Below are positions 7,410 through 14,829 of a stretch of DNA of 39,319 bases, piece by piece (within the stretch, counting starts at the first letter, position 1; every line of letters begins with the position of its first letter). A model generated the notes under the pieces. That model did no database searches, had not been told where the DNA came from, and saw only the letters and a list, made by a program, of their open reading frames with translations. This stretch comes from Acidimicrobiales bacterium (GTDB taxonomy: Bacteria; Actinomycetota; Acidimicrobiia; Acidimicrobiales; RAAP-2). The position numbers and the translations under genes were made by a program. The DNA lies in assembly GCA_017883135.1 (NCBI GenBank), contig JADGOE010000025.1, positions 1 through 39,319 on the forward strand, read 5' to 3'.

Positions 7410-8102
7410 ATGGGCGAAATCATCGAATTTCCGAGCAATGGAACCAGCGGCCAGGGCTATATCGCAACCCCTTCCGATGGAGCGCATTCGACCACGGGGA
7501 TCATCGTTCTGCAGGAGTGGTGGGGCCTGGTGGACCAGATCAAACGCACCTGTGATCGCTTCGCCGAGGCCGGCTTCACCGCCCTCGCCCCCGACCTCTA
7601 CCACGGCACCACGGTCCCGCTGACCGAGCCCGACGAGGCCGGCAAGGTGATGATGGCGCTCAGGATGGAGTCGGCGGCCACCGACCTGAGCGGCGCGGTG
7701 GACGAGTTGGTCCGCCGGACCGGGAGGTCGCAGGTGGGCGTGATCGGGTTCTGCATGGGAGGCGGCCTGGCCCTTGTGCTCGGCACCCAGCGCCCCGACG
7801 CGATCAAGGCGGTGGTGCCGGCCTACGGGTTGATCCCCTGGCCCGATGCCCGGCCTGACTATTCGAAGCTGGACGCCGCGGTGCTCGTCCACGCCGCAGA
7901 GCTCGACGACTACTTCACCCCCGAAGCGGCACGTGCGCTCGCGTCCGAACTCGGAGGCTTCGGCAACGACGTCGAGCTCCATCTGTACCCGAGCGCGGGG
8001 CATGCATTCTTCAACGAGGACCGACCCGAGGCCTACGACCACGATTCGGCCGAGCTCCTCTGGGACCGCACAGTCGCCTTCTTCCGTGAGCGGCTGAACT
8101 GA
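7410..8102 (+). CDS. Dienelactone hydrolase family protein
   Basis: This 230-residue cytoplasmic alpha/beta hydrolase is close to the family length. The Cys-Asp-His triad characteristic of dienelactone hydrolase is visible: Cys115 in GFCMGGG, Asp166/167 in ELDDYFTPE and His198 in SAGHAFF. QEWWGL near residues 35-40 matches the conserved E36-containing loop. The family opens dienelactones in chlorocatechol degradation, but many members act on other esters. ATG 7410 follows a possible -10 TAAGGT (7396-7401) by 8 nt. Its stop is 6 nt before the next gene, so the two are probably co-transcribed. Confidence 0.9.
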   Translation: MGEIIEFPSNGTSGQGYIATPSDGAHSTTGIIVLQEWWGLVDQIKRTCDRFAEAGFTALAPDLYHGTTVPLTEPDEAGKVMMALRMESAATDLSGAVDELVRRTGRSQVGVIGFCMGGGLALVLGTQRPDAIKAVVPAYGLIPWPDARPDYSKLDAAVLVHAAELDDYFTPEAARALASELGGFGNDVELHLYPSAGHAFFNEDRPEAYDHDSAELLWDRTVAFFRERLN

Positions 8103-8108
8103 GCCGGA

Positions 8109-9365
8109 GTGGCTGCACCCGGTCTCGTCGATGAGTACCTGACGCTCGGCCTCAGGCTGGGCCGCCACATCGACGGACTGGTGGATGCGTACTATGGCCC
8201 GGCCGAGCGGGCCGCCGCAGTCAGTGCCGAGCCGGTGCAGGCACCTGAGCGCCTGGCGGCCGATGCGAAGGCCCTGGTGGCTGCGATCGACGCCGGGGGT
8301 GTGCTGGACCTGTCGGGATCCGGTGGGAGCCGAGGGGACGGAGCAGCGCCGGCTCGCCGGCACTGGCTTCGTGCCCAGGTCGTCGGTCTGTTGACGACGG
8401 CACGTCGGCTGGCCGGCGAGCCGATCAGGTACGCCGACGAGGTCGAGGCCTGCTACGGGGTGCGACCGACCCGGGTGGATGAGGAGGTCTTCTCCGAAGC
8501 GCACCGCCGACTCGACGAGGTACTGCCGGGCTCCGGCCCGCTGGCCGAGCGTCTGGTGGTGTGGCGCGAGTCGCACGCGGTGCCGGTGGACCGGCTGGGT
8601 GTGGCGATCGCCTCGCTGGCGGAGGACCTCCGTGAGCGGACGAAGAGCATGTTCGGCCTGCCCGAGGGTGAGCATGTGGAGTTCGAGCTGGTCTCGAACC
8701 AGCCCTGGTCCGGGTTCAACTACTACCTGGGCGACCTCCGGAGCCGGGTGGCGGTCAACACCGACCTACCGGTGCTGTCGACGAGCCTCGCCCACCTGGT
8801 GGCCCACGAGTCGTACCCCGGTCACCACACCGAACACACCCGCAAGGAAGTCGGACTGGTGCGCCGCCGCAGTTGGTGGGAGGAGTCCATCTTCCTCGTG
8901 GGCACCCCGCAATGCCTTCTGGCCGAGGGTCTGGCCGACCTGGGTCTCGAGGTGCTCTGGGGTCGGCGGCCCGAGGCAACGGTGGCCGCCCATCTGGTGC
9001 CGCTCGGGATCCACTACGACGCCGAGGTCGTGGAAGAAGTGTCCGAAGCCGGCGAAGCTCTGGGTGCGGTGCGCCAGAATGCCGCATTCCGGCTCCACGA
9101 GGACGGCGCCGACGCCGACACGGTGATCGCAGAGGTCGCCCGCTGGGGCCTGCTGGCGATCGATCGGGCAGCCAAGGCGGTCGAGTTCTTGACCCATCCG
9201 ACATGGCGGGCCTACCTCACTTGCTACGTGGAAGGCCTGCCGCTTTGCCGGTCGTTCGTACGAGGGGACCCGGCCCGGTTCGACCGGCTACTCGCCGAGC
9301 AGTTGACTCCCGACGTGCTGGCGAACCAGATCGAGGCCGACCTGGCCGCCACTGGCCCGGCCTGA
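8109..9365 (+). CDS. DUF885-family metallopeptidase-like protein
   Basis: This 418-residue protein carries the DUF885 hallmark HESYPGHHTEH (His233-Glu234), an HExxPGH variant of a zinc-binding gluzincin helix, and a downstream LAEGLADLGLEVL segment that could supply the second Glu ligand. It is probably a cytoplasmic carboxypeptidase-like or oligopeptidase-like enzyme; the substrate is unknown. The start used is GTG 8109, only 6 nt after the previous stop; the nearby ATG at 8131 is out of frame. It is shorter than typical secreted DUF885 proteins (about 550-600 residues) and has no signal peptide. Confidence 0.8.
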   Translation: MAAPGLVDEYLTLGLRLGRHIDGLVDAYYGPAERAAAVSAEPVQAPERLAADAKALVAAIDAGGVLDLSGSGGSRGDGAAPARRHWLRAQVVGLLTTARRLAGEPIRYADEVEACYGVRPTRVDEEVFSEAHRRLDEVLPGSGPLAERLVVWRESHAVPVDRLGVAIASLAEDLRERTKSMFGLPEGEHVEFELVSNQPWSGFNYYLGDLRSRVAVNTDLPVLSTSLAHLVAHESYPGHHTEHTRKEVGLVRRRSWWEESIFLVGTPQCLLAEGLADLGLEVLWGRRPEATVAAHLVPLGIHYDAEVVEEVSEAGEALGAVRQNAAFRLHEDGADADTVIAEVARWGLLAIDRAAKAVEFLTHPTWRAYLTCYVEGLPLCRSFVRGDPARFDRLLAEQLTPDVLANQIEADLAATGPA

Positions 9366-9391
9366 CCCGGGCGGTCCGACAGGCCTCAGTT

Positions 9392-9420
9392 TTGGTCTGC
9401 CGGCAATTGGGCCGTACCAT
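9392..9420 (+). promoter_or_regulatory. Promoter of the CitE-like lyase gene, leaderless type
   Basis: TTGGTC (9392-9397), 17-nt spacer, TACCAT (9415-9420). The ATG at 9427 is 6 nt beyond the -10 hexamer, so transcription should begin at or next to the start codon. Confidence 0.65.
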
Positions 9421-9426
9421 CGAGGC

Positions 9427-10365
9427 ATGTCCGAACGCTCCCGTTACCTGCCCCGCCGCTCCTGCATGTCATCGCCCGGGTCAAATGAACGCTTTCTGGC
9501 CAAGGCGCCGACCGTGCCGGCTGACATGAGCTTCCTCGACCTCGAGGACTCGGTCGCCCCGTCGGAGAAGGAGGCGGCCCGCGCCAAAGTGGCCGATGCC
9601 ATCAAGAACCTGCCGTGGGACGACCGCGTGCTGTGTGTGCGGATCAACGCCTGGGACACCGAGTGGACCTACGGCGATGTGATCGACGTGGTATCCAAGG
9701 CCGGAGAGCGACTCGACGAGCTGATGCTGCCCAAGGTGCAGAGCGCAGCCGAGGTGGTCGCGCTCGACCTGCTGCTCACCCAGGTGGAGAAGAAGAGTGG
9801 GCTGCCGGTCGGGCACATCGGGATCGAGGCCCAGATCGAGACCACCCGTGGACTGATCAACGTCGAGGAGATCTGTGCTGCCTCACCCCGCCTCGAGACG
9901 ATCATCTTCGGGCCGGCGGATTTTGCCGCTTCGATGGAGATGCCGGTCCTGACCGGTGGGGTGGCCATCCCCGAGTACCCGGGTGACCACTTCAACTACG
10001 TGTTCTCGAAGATCCTGATGGCCGGTCGGGCCAACGGCCTGCAAGTCATCGACGGCCCGTTCCTCAAGATCCGCGAGCTCGACAGCCTGCGCGAGTTCTC
10101 CCAGCGCACCCGTGTGCTGGGCTACGACGGCAAGTGGGCCCTCACGCCCGACCAGGTGGGCGTGCTCAACGAGGTGTACTCGCCCACCCAGGAGCAGTTC
10201 GACAAGGCGTGGAGCATCCTCGATGCCTACCGCAAGGCCACCGAGGACGATCGGTCCGGCGCGGTCATGTTCGGCGACGAGATGATCGACGAGGCTTCCC
10301 GCAAGATGGCCACCAAGTTCGTCAGCCGCGGCGAGCGGGCCGGTCTGAGCCGCGGGCCGGTCTGA
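9427..10365 (+). CDS. mcl: HpcH/HpaI-CitE family lyase, probable malyl-CoA / beta-methylmalyl-CoA lyase
   Basis: This 312-residue TIM-barrel CoA-ester lyase has the N-terminal RSCMSSPGSNERFLAKAP phosphate-binding segment, the DLEDSVAPSEKEAAR metal-site loop, IGIEAQIETTRGL and GPADFAASM, all characteristic of CitE/Mcl proteins. The expected reaction is Mg-dependent reversible cleavage of malyl-CoA to acetyl-CoA and glyoxylate, and of beta-methylmalyl-CoA to propionyl-CoA and glyoxylate. The neighbouring long acyl-CoA dehydrogenase and MaoC protein make the ethylmalonyl-CoA pathway the best context. Citramalyl-CoA lyase is an alternative. Start supported by the promoter at 9392-9420. Confidence 0.78.
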   Translation: MSERSRYLPRRSCMSSPGSNERFLAKAPTVPADMSFLDLEDSVAPSEKEAARAKVADAIKNLPWDDRVLCVRINAWDTEWTYGDVIDVVSKAGERLDELMLPKVQSAAEVVALDLLLTQVEKKSGLPVGHIGIEAQIETTRGLINVEEICAASPRLETIIFGPADFAASMEMPVLTGGVAIPEYPGDHFNYVFSKILMAGRANGLQVIDGPFLKIRELDSLREFSQRTRVLGYDGKWALTPDQVGVLNEVYSPTQEQFDKAWSILDAYRKATEDDRSGAVMFGDEMIDEASRKMATKFVSRGERAGLSRGPV

Positions 10366-10382
10366 GCCGGTCGGCGGGCTGA

Positions 10383-10403
10383 AGCCCGGGAGCCTGCCGG
10401 GCT
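10383..10403. terminator. Hairpin in convergent intergenic region (first)
   Basis: AGCCCGG, loop GAGCCTG, CCGGGCT: a perfect 7-bp stem shortly after the lyase stop. There is no U tract, so it may act as part of a bidirectional termination region. Confidence 0.45.
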
Positions 10404-10435
10404 CCGGGATCGCGCTGCGGGCTCCTTCGGCTCCT

Positions 10436-10454
10436 CCGGGACGGGACGTCCCGG
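10436..10454. terminator. Hairpin in convergent intergenic region (second)
   Basis: CCGGGAC, loop GGGAC, GTCCCGG: a perfect 7-bp stem ending 1 nt before the stop codon of the minus-strand MDMPI gene. With the hairpin at 10383 it separates two convergent genes. Confidence 0.5.
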
Positions 10455-10455
10455 T

Positions 10456-11196
10456 TCAGAAGGAGAACTCGCGATACCAGTCGTCGAGGACGGACCGGTC
10501 GCCGTGATCGTCGACGGGGCCGAGGGGTGGGCGGTTGTACAACAAGAGCTCCAGGTCGGATGAGGTCGCAGCGAGGGCCAGGTCGCAGCCGTTGCCCGCA
10601 GTGGGCACCCGGTGCGGGCGCTCGACGACGACGCGATCGGTCCCGAGCACGACGGCCCAGTTCGAGCCGGCGTCGGTGCCGTGGAGGGCCAGGGTCCTTC
10701 CGGTGCCCTGACCCGAAGGTTCACGGGCGGTGACCAGCACGTCGAGTAGTTCGTCGATCCCGTCGACGGCGAGCCTGGCTGCGATCGGCGCGCAGGTGGC
10801 ACGGGCGGACTGCGCGTCGTAGCGGTGGACGGCCAACTCGTGCGCACACCTGCGGGCCACGAAGCCGGCCGAATGGTCGCCGTCGAACCACGTCCACAGC
10901 TCGGTCGTCGCAGGTGTCTCGGTGAGCTCGTCGACCAGATGGGCGCTCAGGTCGGCCAGCCAGCGGACCAGGTCGCCACCGGTCGGCGGATCCGGAAAGG
11001 GGGTCTTCGGCCGTCCGGTGCCCTCGCACAGCACGTGGCTCCAAAATCCGCAGAAGCTGCCGACATGGAGCGCCAGATCGGCGACAGTCCAGCCCTCGCA
11101 GGTCGGCACCTCTGCGGACATGGGCCCGGCCCGCACCGCGTCGTCGAGTGCGGCACGTTCGGTGCGGACCGCTTCGATCAGCGAGTCGTGATCCAT
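10456..11196 (-). CDS. MDMPI (maleylpyruvate isomerase-like) family protein
   Basis: This 246-residue protein has the actinobacterial MDMPI_N fold (DinB-like four-helix bundle). The N-terminal TCEGWTVADLALHVGSF has the typical metal-site His, and CAHELAVHRYDA supplies the HExxxH pair. The C-terminal about 90 residues form the second MDMPI domain (LALAATSSDLELLLYNR). Some members are mycothiol-dependent isomerases or transferases; most have no known reaction. ATG 11196 was chosen because TAGGTT lies 7 nt upstream; an open frame continues to 11433 but has no similarity there. Confidence 0.82.
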   Translation of the reverse strand: MDHDSLIEAVRTERAALDDAVRAGPMSAEVPTCEGWTVADLALHVGSFCGFWSHVLCEGTGRPKTPFPDPPTGGDLVRWLADLSAHLVDELTETPATTELWTWFDGDHSAGFVARRCAHELAVHRYDAQSARATCAPIAARLAVDGIDELLDVLVTAREPSGQGTGRTLALHGTDAGSNWAVVLGTDRVVVERPHRVPTAGNGCDLALAATSSDLELLLYNRPPLGPVDDHGDRSVLDDWYREFSF

Positions 11197-11203
11197 CGTG
11201 GCC

Positions 11204-11209
11204 AACCTA
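11204..11209 (-). promoter_or_regulatory. -10 hexamer of the MDMPI gene
   Basis: TAGGTT on the minus strand, 7 nt before ATG 11196; no good -35 seen. Confidence 0.45.
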
Positions 11210-11246
11210 CACACGGAGTGACCGGCCCGGCCAGGGGTCGGAACGC

Positions 11247-12872
11247 TCAGGTGCCGGCGTTTCTCAACAGCCGACGGGCGATGACCTTCAGCGCCAAGGT
11301 CTCGTCCGCGCCCTCGAAGATGGAAAGCACCCGGGCGTCGACGAAGTAGCGGCTGACCGGAAACTCCTCGGCATAGCCCATGCCGCCGTGGACCTGCAGG
11401 GCCTCGCGGGTGACCCATTCGGCGGCCCGGCACACGTACGCCTTGATCATCGAAGCCTCGAGTGTGCCGTTGCCTTTGGACATCAGGCGAGCCACTTCGT
11501 AGGTGAACTGGCGCGATGCCTGGATGAGCACGGCCATTCTGGCCAACTTGGCCCGGGTGAGTTGGTAGTCGATGATGGGCGTTCCGAAGACGACCCGGTT
11601 CCGGGCGTAGTCGAGAGCCGCCTCGTACGAGGCCTGCATCACCCCGATGGCGCGGGCGGCAGTCTGGAGGCGCCCGTTCTCGAATCCCTGCATCTGCAGG
11701 TAGAAGCCCTTGCCCAGCCCCTCCTCCTCACCGACCAGATTGGCGTTGGGCACGAACCAGCTCTCGAAGGCCACTTCGTAGGAGTGCATCCCCCGGTAGC
11801 CGAGGGTGTCGATGGCCCGGCCCTCCATCCGTCCAGAGGACTCGGCCGGCCGGCCGTCGGACCCGGCCGCCTGGTCGAATCGGAACCCGTGGCCGTCGGC
11901 TTGGGGCTTCTCCACCAAGAACAGGGAGAGCCCACGATGGGCCTTCGTCTTGTCGGGATCAGTGCGGGCCAGAAGCATGAGCACGTCGGCCCGAGCAGCA
12001 AAGGTGCACCAGGTCTTCACCCCGTTGATCAGCCAACCACCCTCGACAGGCGCCGCGGTGGTGACCACCCCGGCGACGTCTGAACCGAAGTCGGGCTCGG
12101 TGACGGCGACCGCCCCCATCACCTCGGCGGTAGCCAGCCTGGGGAGCCAGTGCTGCTTCTGCGCCTCGGTGCCACCATGGACGATGGCTCGGGTGAGGAT
12201 CTCCGGCCGGGTGATCAGCGAGCCTCCGGCGCCGAGCGAGCCCCACGCCAGCTCTTCGGTGGCCACCACCATGCCCATGTAGTCGGACTCGCCCCCGGTG
12301 GCGAATCCTCCGTACTCTTCGGGTACCGACATGCCGAAGCCGCCCATCTCGGCCATCCCCGAGATGATCTCTTCGGGGATGTCGGTGTTGGCCCGGTGGA
12401 TGTGCTCGGCCCGCGGACGGATCTGCTCGTCCGCGAACCGGTGGAAGGTCTCACGCACCAACTCGAAGTCGCCATCGAGATGGCGCAGGCCCTGGCATTC
12501 GGCCAACGATGCCAGAAAGCTGGGATCCCGGTAGGTGGCCACGAACTCCTCGGCCGGGCTCAGCCAGTCGGCGCCGATCCCCCACTCCTTGGACCGGCCG
12601 ATGGTGCGGTTGGCGAGGTCGGCCAGCGCGTCGGCGGCAAATGCACAAGCGATGCGGGCCTCGGTGCCGCCGTGTGCGCCGTAGCCCAGCACCGCGTCGG
12701 CGATGCGCACGGCCGCTGCCGAATGGGACACGTCATAGGCGAGCACCTGGGCCTCGTCGGGACCGCCGGCCGCGGCCACGGCGGCGATTCCGGCTTGGAC
12801 GACGACCTGGGCCACCGCCACTGCTTCGGCGGCGGCCAGGAGATCAGGTGAGGGGAGCGGTTCGGTGGTCAC
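11247..12872 (-). CDS. mcd: Long acyl-CoA dehydrogenase, probable (2S)-methylsuccinyl-CoA dehydrogenase
   Basis: This 541-residue FAD enzyme has about 150 extra N-terminal residues (Ala-rich helical) before the acyl-CoA dehydrogenase core that begins near FELVRETFHRFADEQIRP. Core motifs are AVTEPDFGSDVAG (FAD/CoA loop), ALQVHGGMGYAEEFPVSRY, and a putative catalytic base Glu520 in SIFEGADETLAL. The length and N-terminal extension match methylsuccinyl-CoA dehydrogenase, which oxidises methylsuccinyl-CoA to mesaconyl-CoA in the ethylmalonyl-CoA pathway. The adjacent mesaconyl-CoA hydratase and malyl-CoA lyase candidates support this. An isovaleryl- or generic acyl-CoA dehydrogenase would lack the extension. 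The GTG at 12872 follows a TAACCT -10 by 6 nt. Confidence 0.78.
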   Translation of the reverse strand: MTTEPLPSPDLLAAAEAVAVAQVVVQAGIAAVAAAGGPDEAQVLAYDVSHSAAAVRIADAVLGYGAHGGTEARIACAFAADALADLANRTIGRSKEWGIGADWLSPAEEFVATYRDPSFLASLAECQGLRHLDGDFELVRETFHRFADEQIRPRAEHIHRANTDIPEEIISGMAEMGGFGMSVPEEYGGFATGGESDYMGMVVATEELAWGSLGAGGSLITRPEILTRAIVHGGTEAQKQHWLPRLATAEVMGAVAVTEPDFGSDVAGVVTTAAPVEGGWLINGVKTWCTFAARADVLMLLARTDPDKTKAHRGLSLFLVEKPQADGHGFRFDQAAGSDGRPAESSGRMEGRAIDTLGYRGMHSYEVAFESWFVPNANLVGEEEGLGKGFYLQMQGFENGRLQTAARAIGVMQASYEAALDYARNRVVFGTPIIDYQLTRAKLARMAVLIQASRQFTYEVARLMSKGNGTLEASMIKAYVCRAAEWVTREALQVHGGMGYAEEFPVSRYFVDARVLSIFEGADETLALKVIARRLLRNAGT

Positions 12873-12878
12873 CTCCCA

Positions 12879-12884
12879 AGGTTA
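12879..12884 (-). promoter_or_regulatory. -10 hexamer of the mcd gene
   Basis: TAACCT on the minus strand, 6 nt before GTG 12872. A GGGAGG also touches the GTG but is too close to act as a ribosome site, so a leaderless start is favoured. Confidence 0.5.
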
Positions 12885-12956
12885 CCGACCCGTAGACAGC
12901 AGCAGCTGGAAGTGCGGCCGCAGCCGCAGCCGGAGGCGCCCCGGTCGTCGGTTGCT

Positions 12957-13604
12957 TCAGCGAGCGGGAACCTGAGCCACCACCGTCACCAGCGGTGGCA
13001 GCACTACGGGGTCGTCGCCCGGGTCGACCTCGGTCAGGAGCTCGAGGTAGTCGGCCACTGGCCCGGGCCCGGCCCCCGCAGGCGCCTCGGCCCAGGCATC
13101 GATCGTGATCAACCCGGCATCGCGGGCGAGCGACGGCAGCAGCGCACCGATGTCGGGGTGACGGGCCGCGGGCATCGAGAACGGTCGGCCGTTGATCCGG
13201 CCGGCCGAGGTGATCGGCTCCTGGGCCACCACCCAGCCCCCGGGTCGCACGCACGCGGCCATCCGAGCGAGCACCACGGCGGGGTCGGCCACGTGCAGCA
13301 GCAGAAACCGGCAGAAGGCCAGGTCGACTGCTTCGGGCAGGCGAAGGTCCTCACCGGACTGGGTGATGGCGAGCACCTGGCTGTGTGCAGCGGCCGCCTC
13401 TGCCACCTCATCGCGGGCCGTAGGATCGCTGTCTACGGCGTAGACCCGACCTTCGCGCCCGACGATCTCGGCCAAGGCCACCGAAACGTCGCCCCCGCCG
13501 GCGCCGACGTCGACGCATGTCCAACCCGGACCGATGCCCAGGCGATCGAGAGCCGTGGCCAGCGGGCGCCGGTAGACGTCGTCCCTCAGTCCTCGCAGCT
13601 CCAT
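12957..13604 (-). CDS. Class I SAM-dependent methyltransferase
   Basis: This 215-residue methyltransferase has motif I CVDVGAGGGDVSVALAE (about 35-50), an acidic residue after strand beta-2 (YAVDSD), and the motif IV region DLAFCRFLLLHVADP followed by ARMAACVRPGGWVVAQEP. The substrate cannot be read from the sequence. It lies in the same direction as, and 84 bp upstream of, the mcd start, but both genes have their own -10 element. ATG 13604 is 6 nt after TAACGT. Confidence 0.85.
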   Translation of the reverse strand: MELRGLRDDVYRRPLATALDRLGIGPGWTCVDVGAGGGDVSVALAEIVGREGRVYAVDSDPTARDEVAEAAAAHSQVLAITQSGEDLRLPEAVDLAFCRFLLLHVADPAVVLARMAACVRPGGWVVAQEPITSAGRINGRPFSMPAARHPDIGALLPSLARDAGLITIDAWAEAPAGAGPGPVADYLELLTEVDPGDDPVVLPPLVTVVAQVPAR

Positions 13605-13610
13605 GGCGCA

Positions 13611-13616
13611 ACGTTA
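13611..13616 (-). promoter_or_regulatory. -10 hexamer of the methyltransferase gene
   Basis: TAACGT on the minus strand, 6 nt before ATG 13604. Confidence 0.5.
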
Positions 13617-13725
13617 CCGGCCACCGCGGCCGAGGTAGCGGTGCCACCAGCCGCTTGGCGTCGGTCCGGTGCCCGGTTCGGCCCCCAACGATGGACTCCG
13701 CAATCCAGGGTGGGCCAAGGGCCGG

Positions 13726-13731
13726 TATCCT
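13726..13731 (+). promoter_or_regulatory. Candidate -10 of the DUF6941-like gene
   Basis: TATCCT, 8 nt before GTG 13740. An alternative TACCGT (13736-13741) would place the start later, at ATG 13752. Confidence 0.35.
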
Positions 13732-13739
13732 GGCATACC

Positions 13740-14171
13740 GTGAGAGTGACGATGATGTTGTGCGACGCCGCCCAGGTATCCGACGGCAAGCTCTATGTGC
13801 TGGGTGGCGGCTGGAGCATGACCGGCCCCGATCCGGTGCCGTCGGCCATCGCTCTCAAGATCGATGTCGGCTGGCACGAAGCCGAGGCGGCCCACCACTG
13901 GGAGCTCTTCCTCGAAGATGCAGACGGCCGCCCGGTGCTGGTGGACACGCCCGAGGGTGAGCACCCCGTCGAGGTGCGGGGTGAGTTCACGGTTGGGCGC
14001 CCCCCAGGCATCCCCGAGGGGTCCCCGATCGATGTGGCGCTGGCCGTCAACCTGGGGCCGCTGCCACTCACGCCCGGCACCCGCTACACCTGGCGCATGT
14101 CGATCGACGGCGAATCGCTCTCGGACTGGGTACTGGGGTTCACCACACGGCCGACGTTGGTTCGGGACTGA
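13740..14171 (+). CDS. DUF6941-like conserved actinobacterial protein
   Basis: A 143-residue protein beginning (V)RVTMMLCDAAQVSDGKLY followed by VLGGGWSMTGP, which resembles a widespread small actinobacterial family (DUF6941-like) of unknown function. The remainder is a predicted all-beta domain (HWELFLEDADGRPVLV ... TRYTWRMSIDGESL), similar in feel to an immunoglobulin-like sandwich, with no catalytic motif. GTG 13740 is preferred over ATG 13752 because the family's RVT..L.CDAAQV start would otherwise be lost. The gene is divergent from the methyltransferase, about 135 bp away. Confidence 0.7.
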   Translation: MRVTMMLCDAAQVSDGKLYVLGGGWSMTGPDPVPSAIALKIDVGWHEAEAAHHWELFLEDADGRPVLVDTPEGEHPVEVRGEFTVGRPPGIPEGSPIDVALAVNLGPLPLTPGTRYTWRMSIDGESLSDWVLGFTTRPTLVRD

Positions 14172-14300
14172 GCGGAGGGCCGGCAGCGTTCGGCACAACC
14201 CGGGCGTGCCCATGGATCGTCGCCGCAGCGATGGTCTTCGCGAGGCCGGTCCTGTCGTGGCGTTGGACGCCGGGCCTCCCGGCGTACTACACCAAGCCCC

Positions 14301-14813
14301 ATGACCATCTACGACCGTCCCTTCGGCCGCTACTTCGAGGACTTCGAGCCCGGCGACGTCTATCGCCACTGGCCGGGCAAGACCATCACCGAGGCCGACG
14401 ATCACCTGTTCTGCATGATCACCATGAACCATCATCCGCTGCACACCAACAGCTGGTTCGCCGAGAACGAGACCGTGCAGGGGAAGAACGTGGTGGTGGG
14501 GAACCTGGTCTACTCCCTGGCCCTGGGGATGAGCGTCCCCGACGTCAGCGGCACGGCCATCGCCAACCTCGAGGTCGAGTCCCTCATCCATCGGTCGCCG
14601 ACCTTCCACGGCGACACCATCTATGCGGAGACCAAGGTCATCGCGCGGACCGAGTCCAAGTCACGAGACGACCGTGGCGTGGTGACGGTGGAGACCAAGG
14701 CCTTCAATCAGCGCGGTGAGGAGGTGTGCTTCTTCCGACGGAAGGTGATGGTCTGGAAGCAGGCGAGTGCCCCGGTCCGCCGGCGTCCCTACGGGGACGA
14801 TGCCTGGGGCTGA
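14301..14813 (+). CDS. mch: MaoC-family hydratase, probable mesaconyl-CoA hydratase
   Basis: This 170-residue single hot-dog enzyme has the hydratase signature ITEADDHLFCMITMNHHPLH, with Asp and His expected to activate water, and the GNLVYSLALGMSVPDVSG helix. MaoC proteins of this short type occur next to CitE-like lyases and long acyl-CoA dehydrogenases in actinobacterial ethylmalonyl-CoA clusters, where they hydrate mesaconyl-CoA to beta-methylmalyl-CoA. Here those partners are within 5 kb. A generic enoyl-CoA hydratase role remains possible. The start codon ATG 14301 lies 10 nt after TACTAC (14285-14290), a possible -10. Confidence 0.78.
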   Translation: MTIYDRPFGRYFEDFEPGDVYRHWPGKTITEADDHLFCMITMNHHPLHTNSWFAENETVQGKNVVVGNLVYSLALGMSVPDVSGTAIANLEVESLIHRSPTFHGDTIYAETKVIARTESKSRDDRGVVTVETKAFNQRGEEVCFFRRKVMVWKQASAPVRRRPYGDDAWG

Positions 14814-14829
14814 GCAGATCCGCTGATCG

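Noticed and set aside
7215-8675. A 486-codon minus-strand open frame across the dienelactone hydrolase and DUF885 genes
   Set aside because: It spans two genes with recognisable active sites on the other strand and shows no family features.
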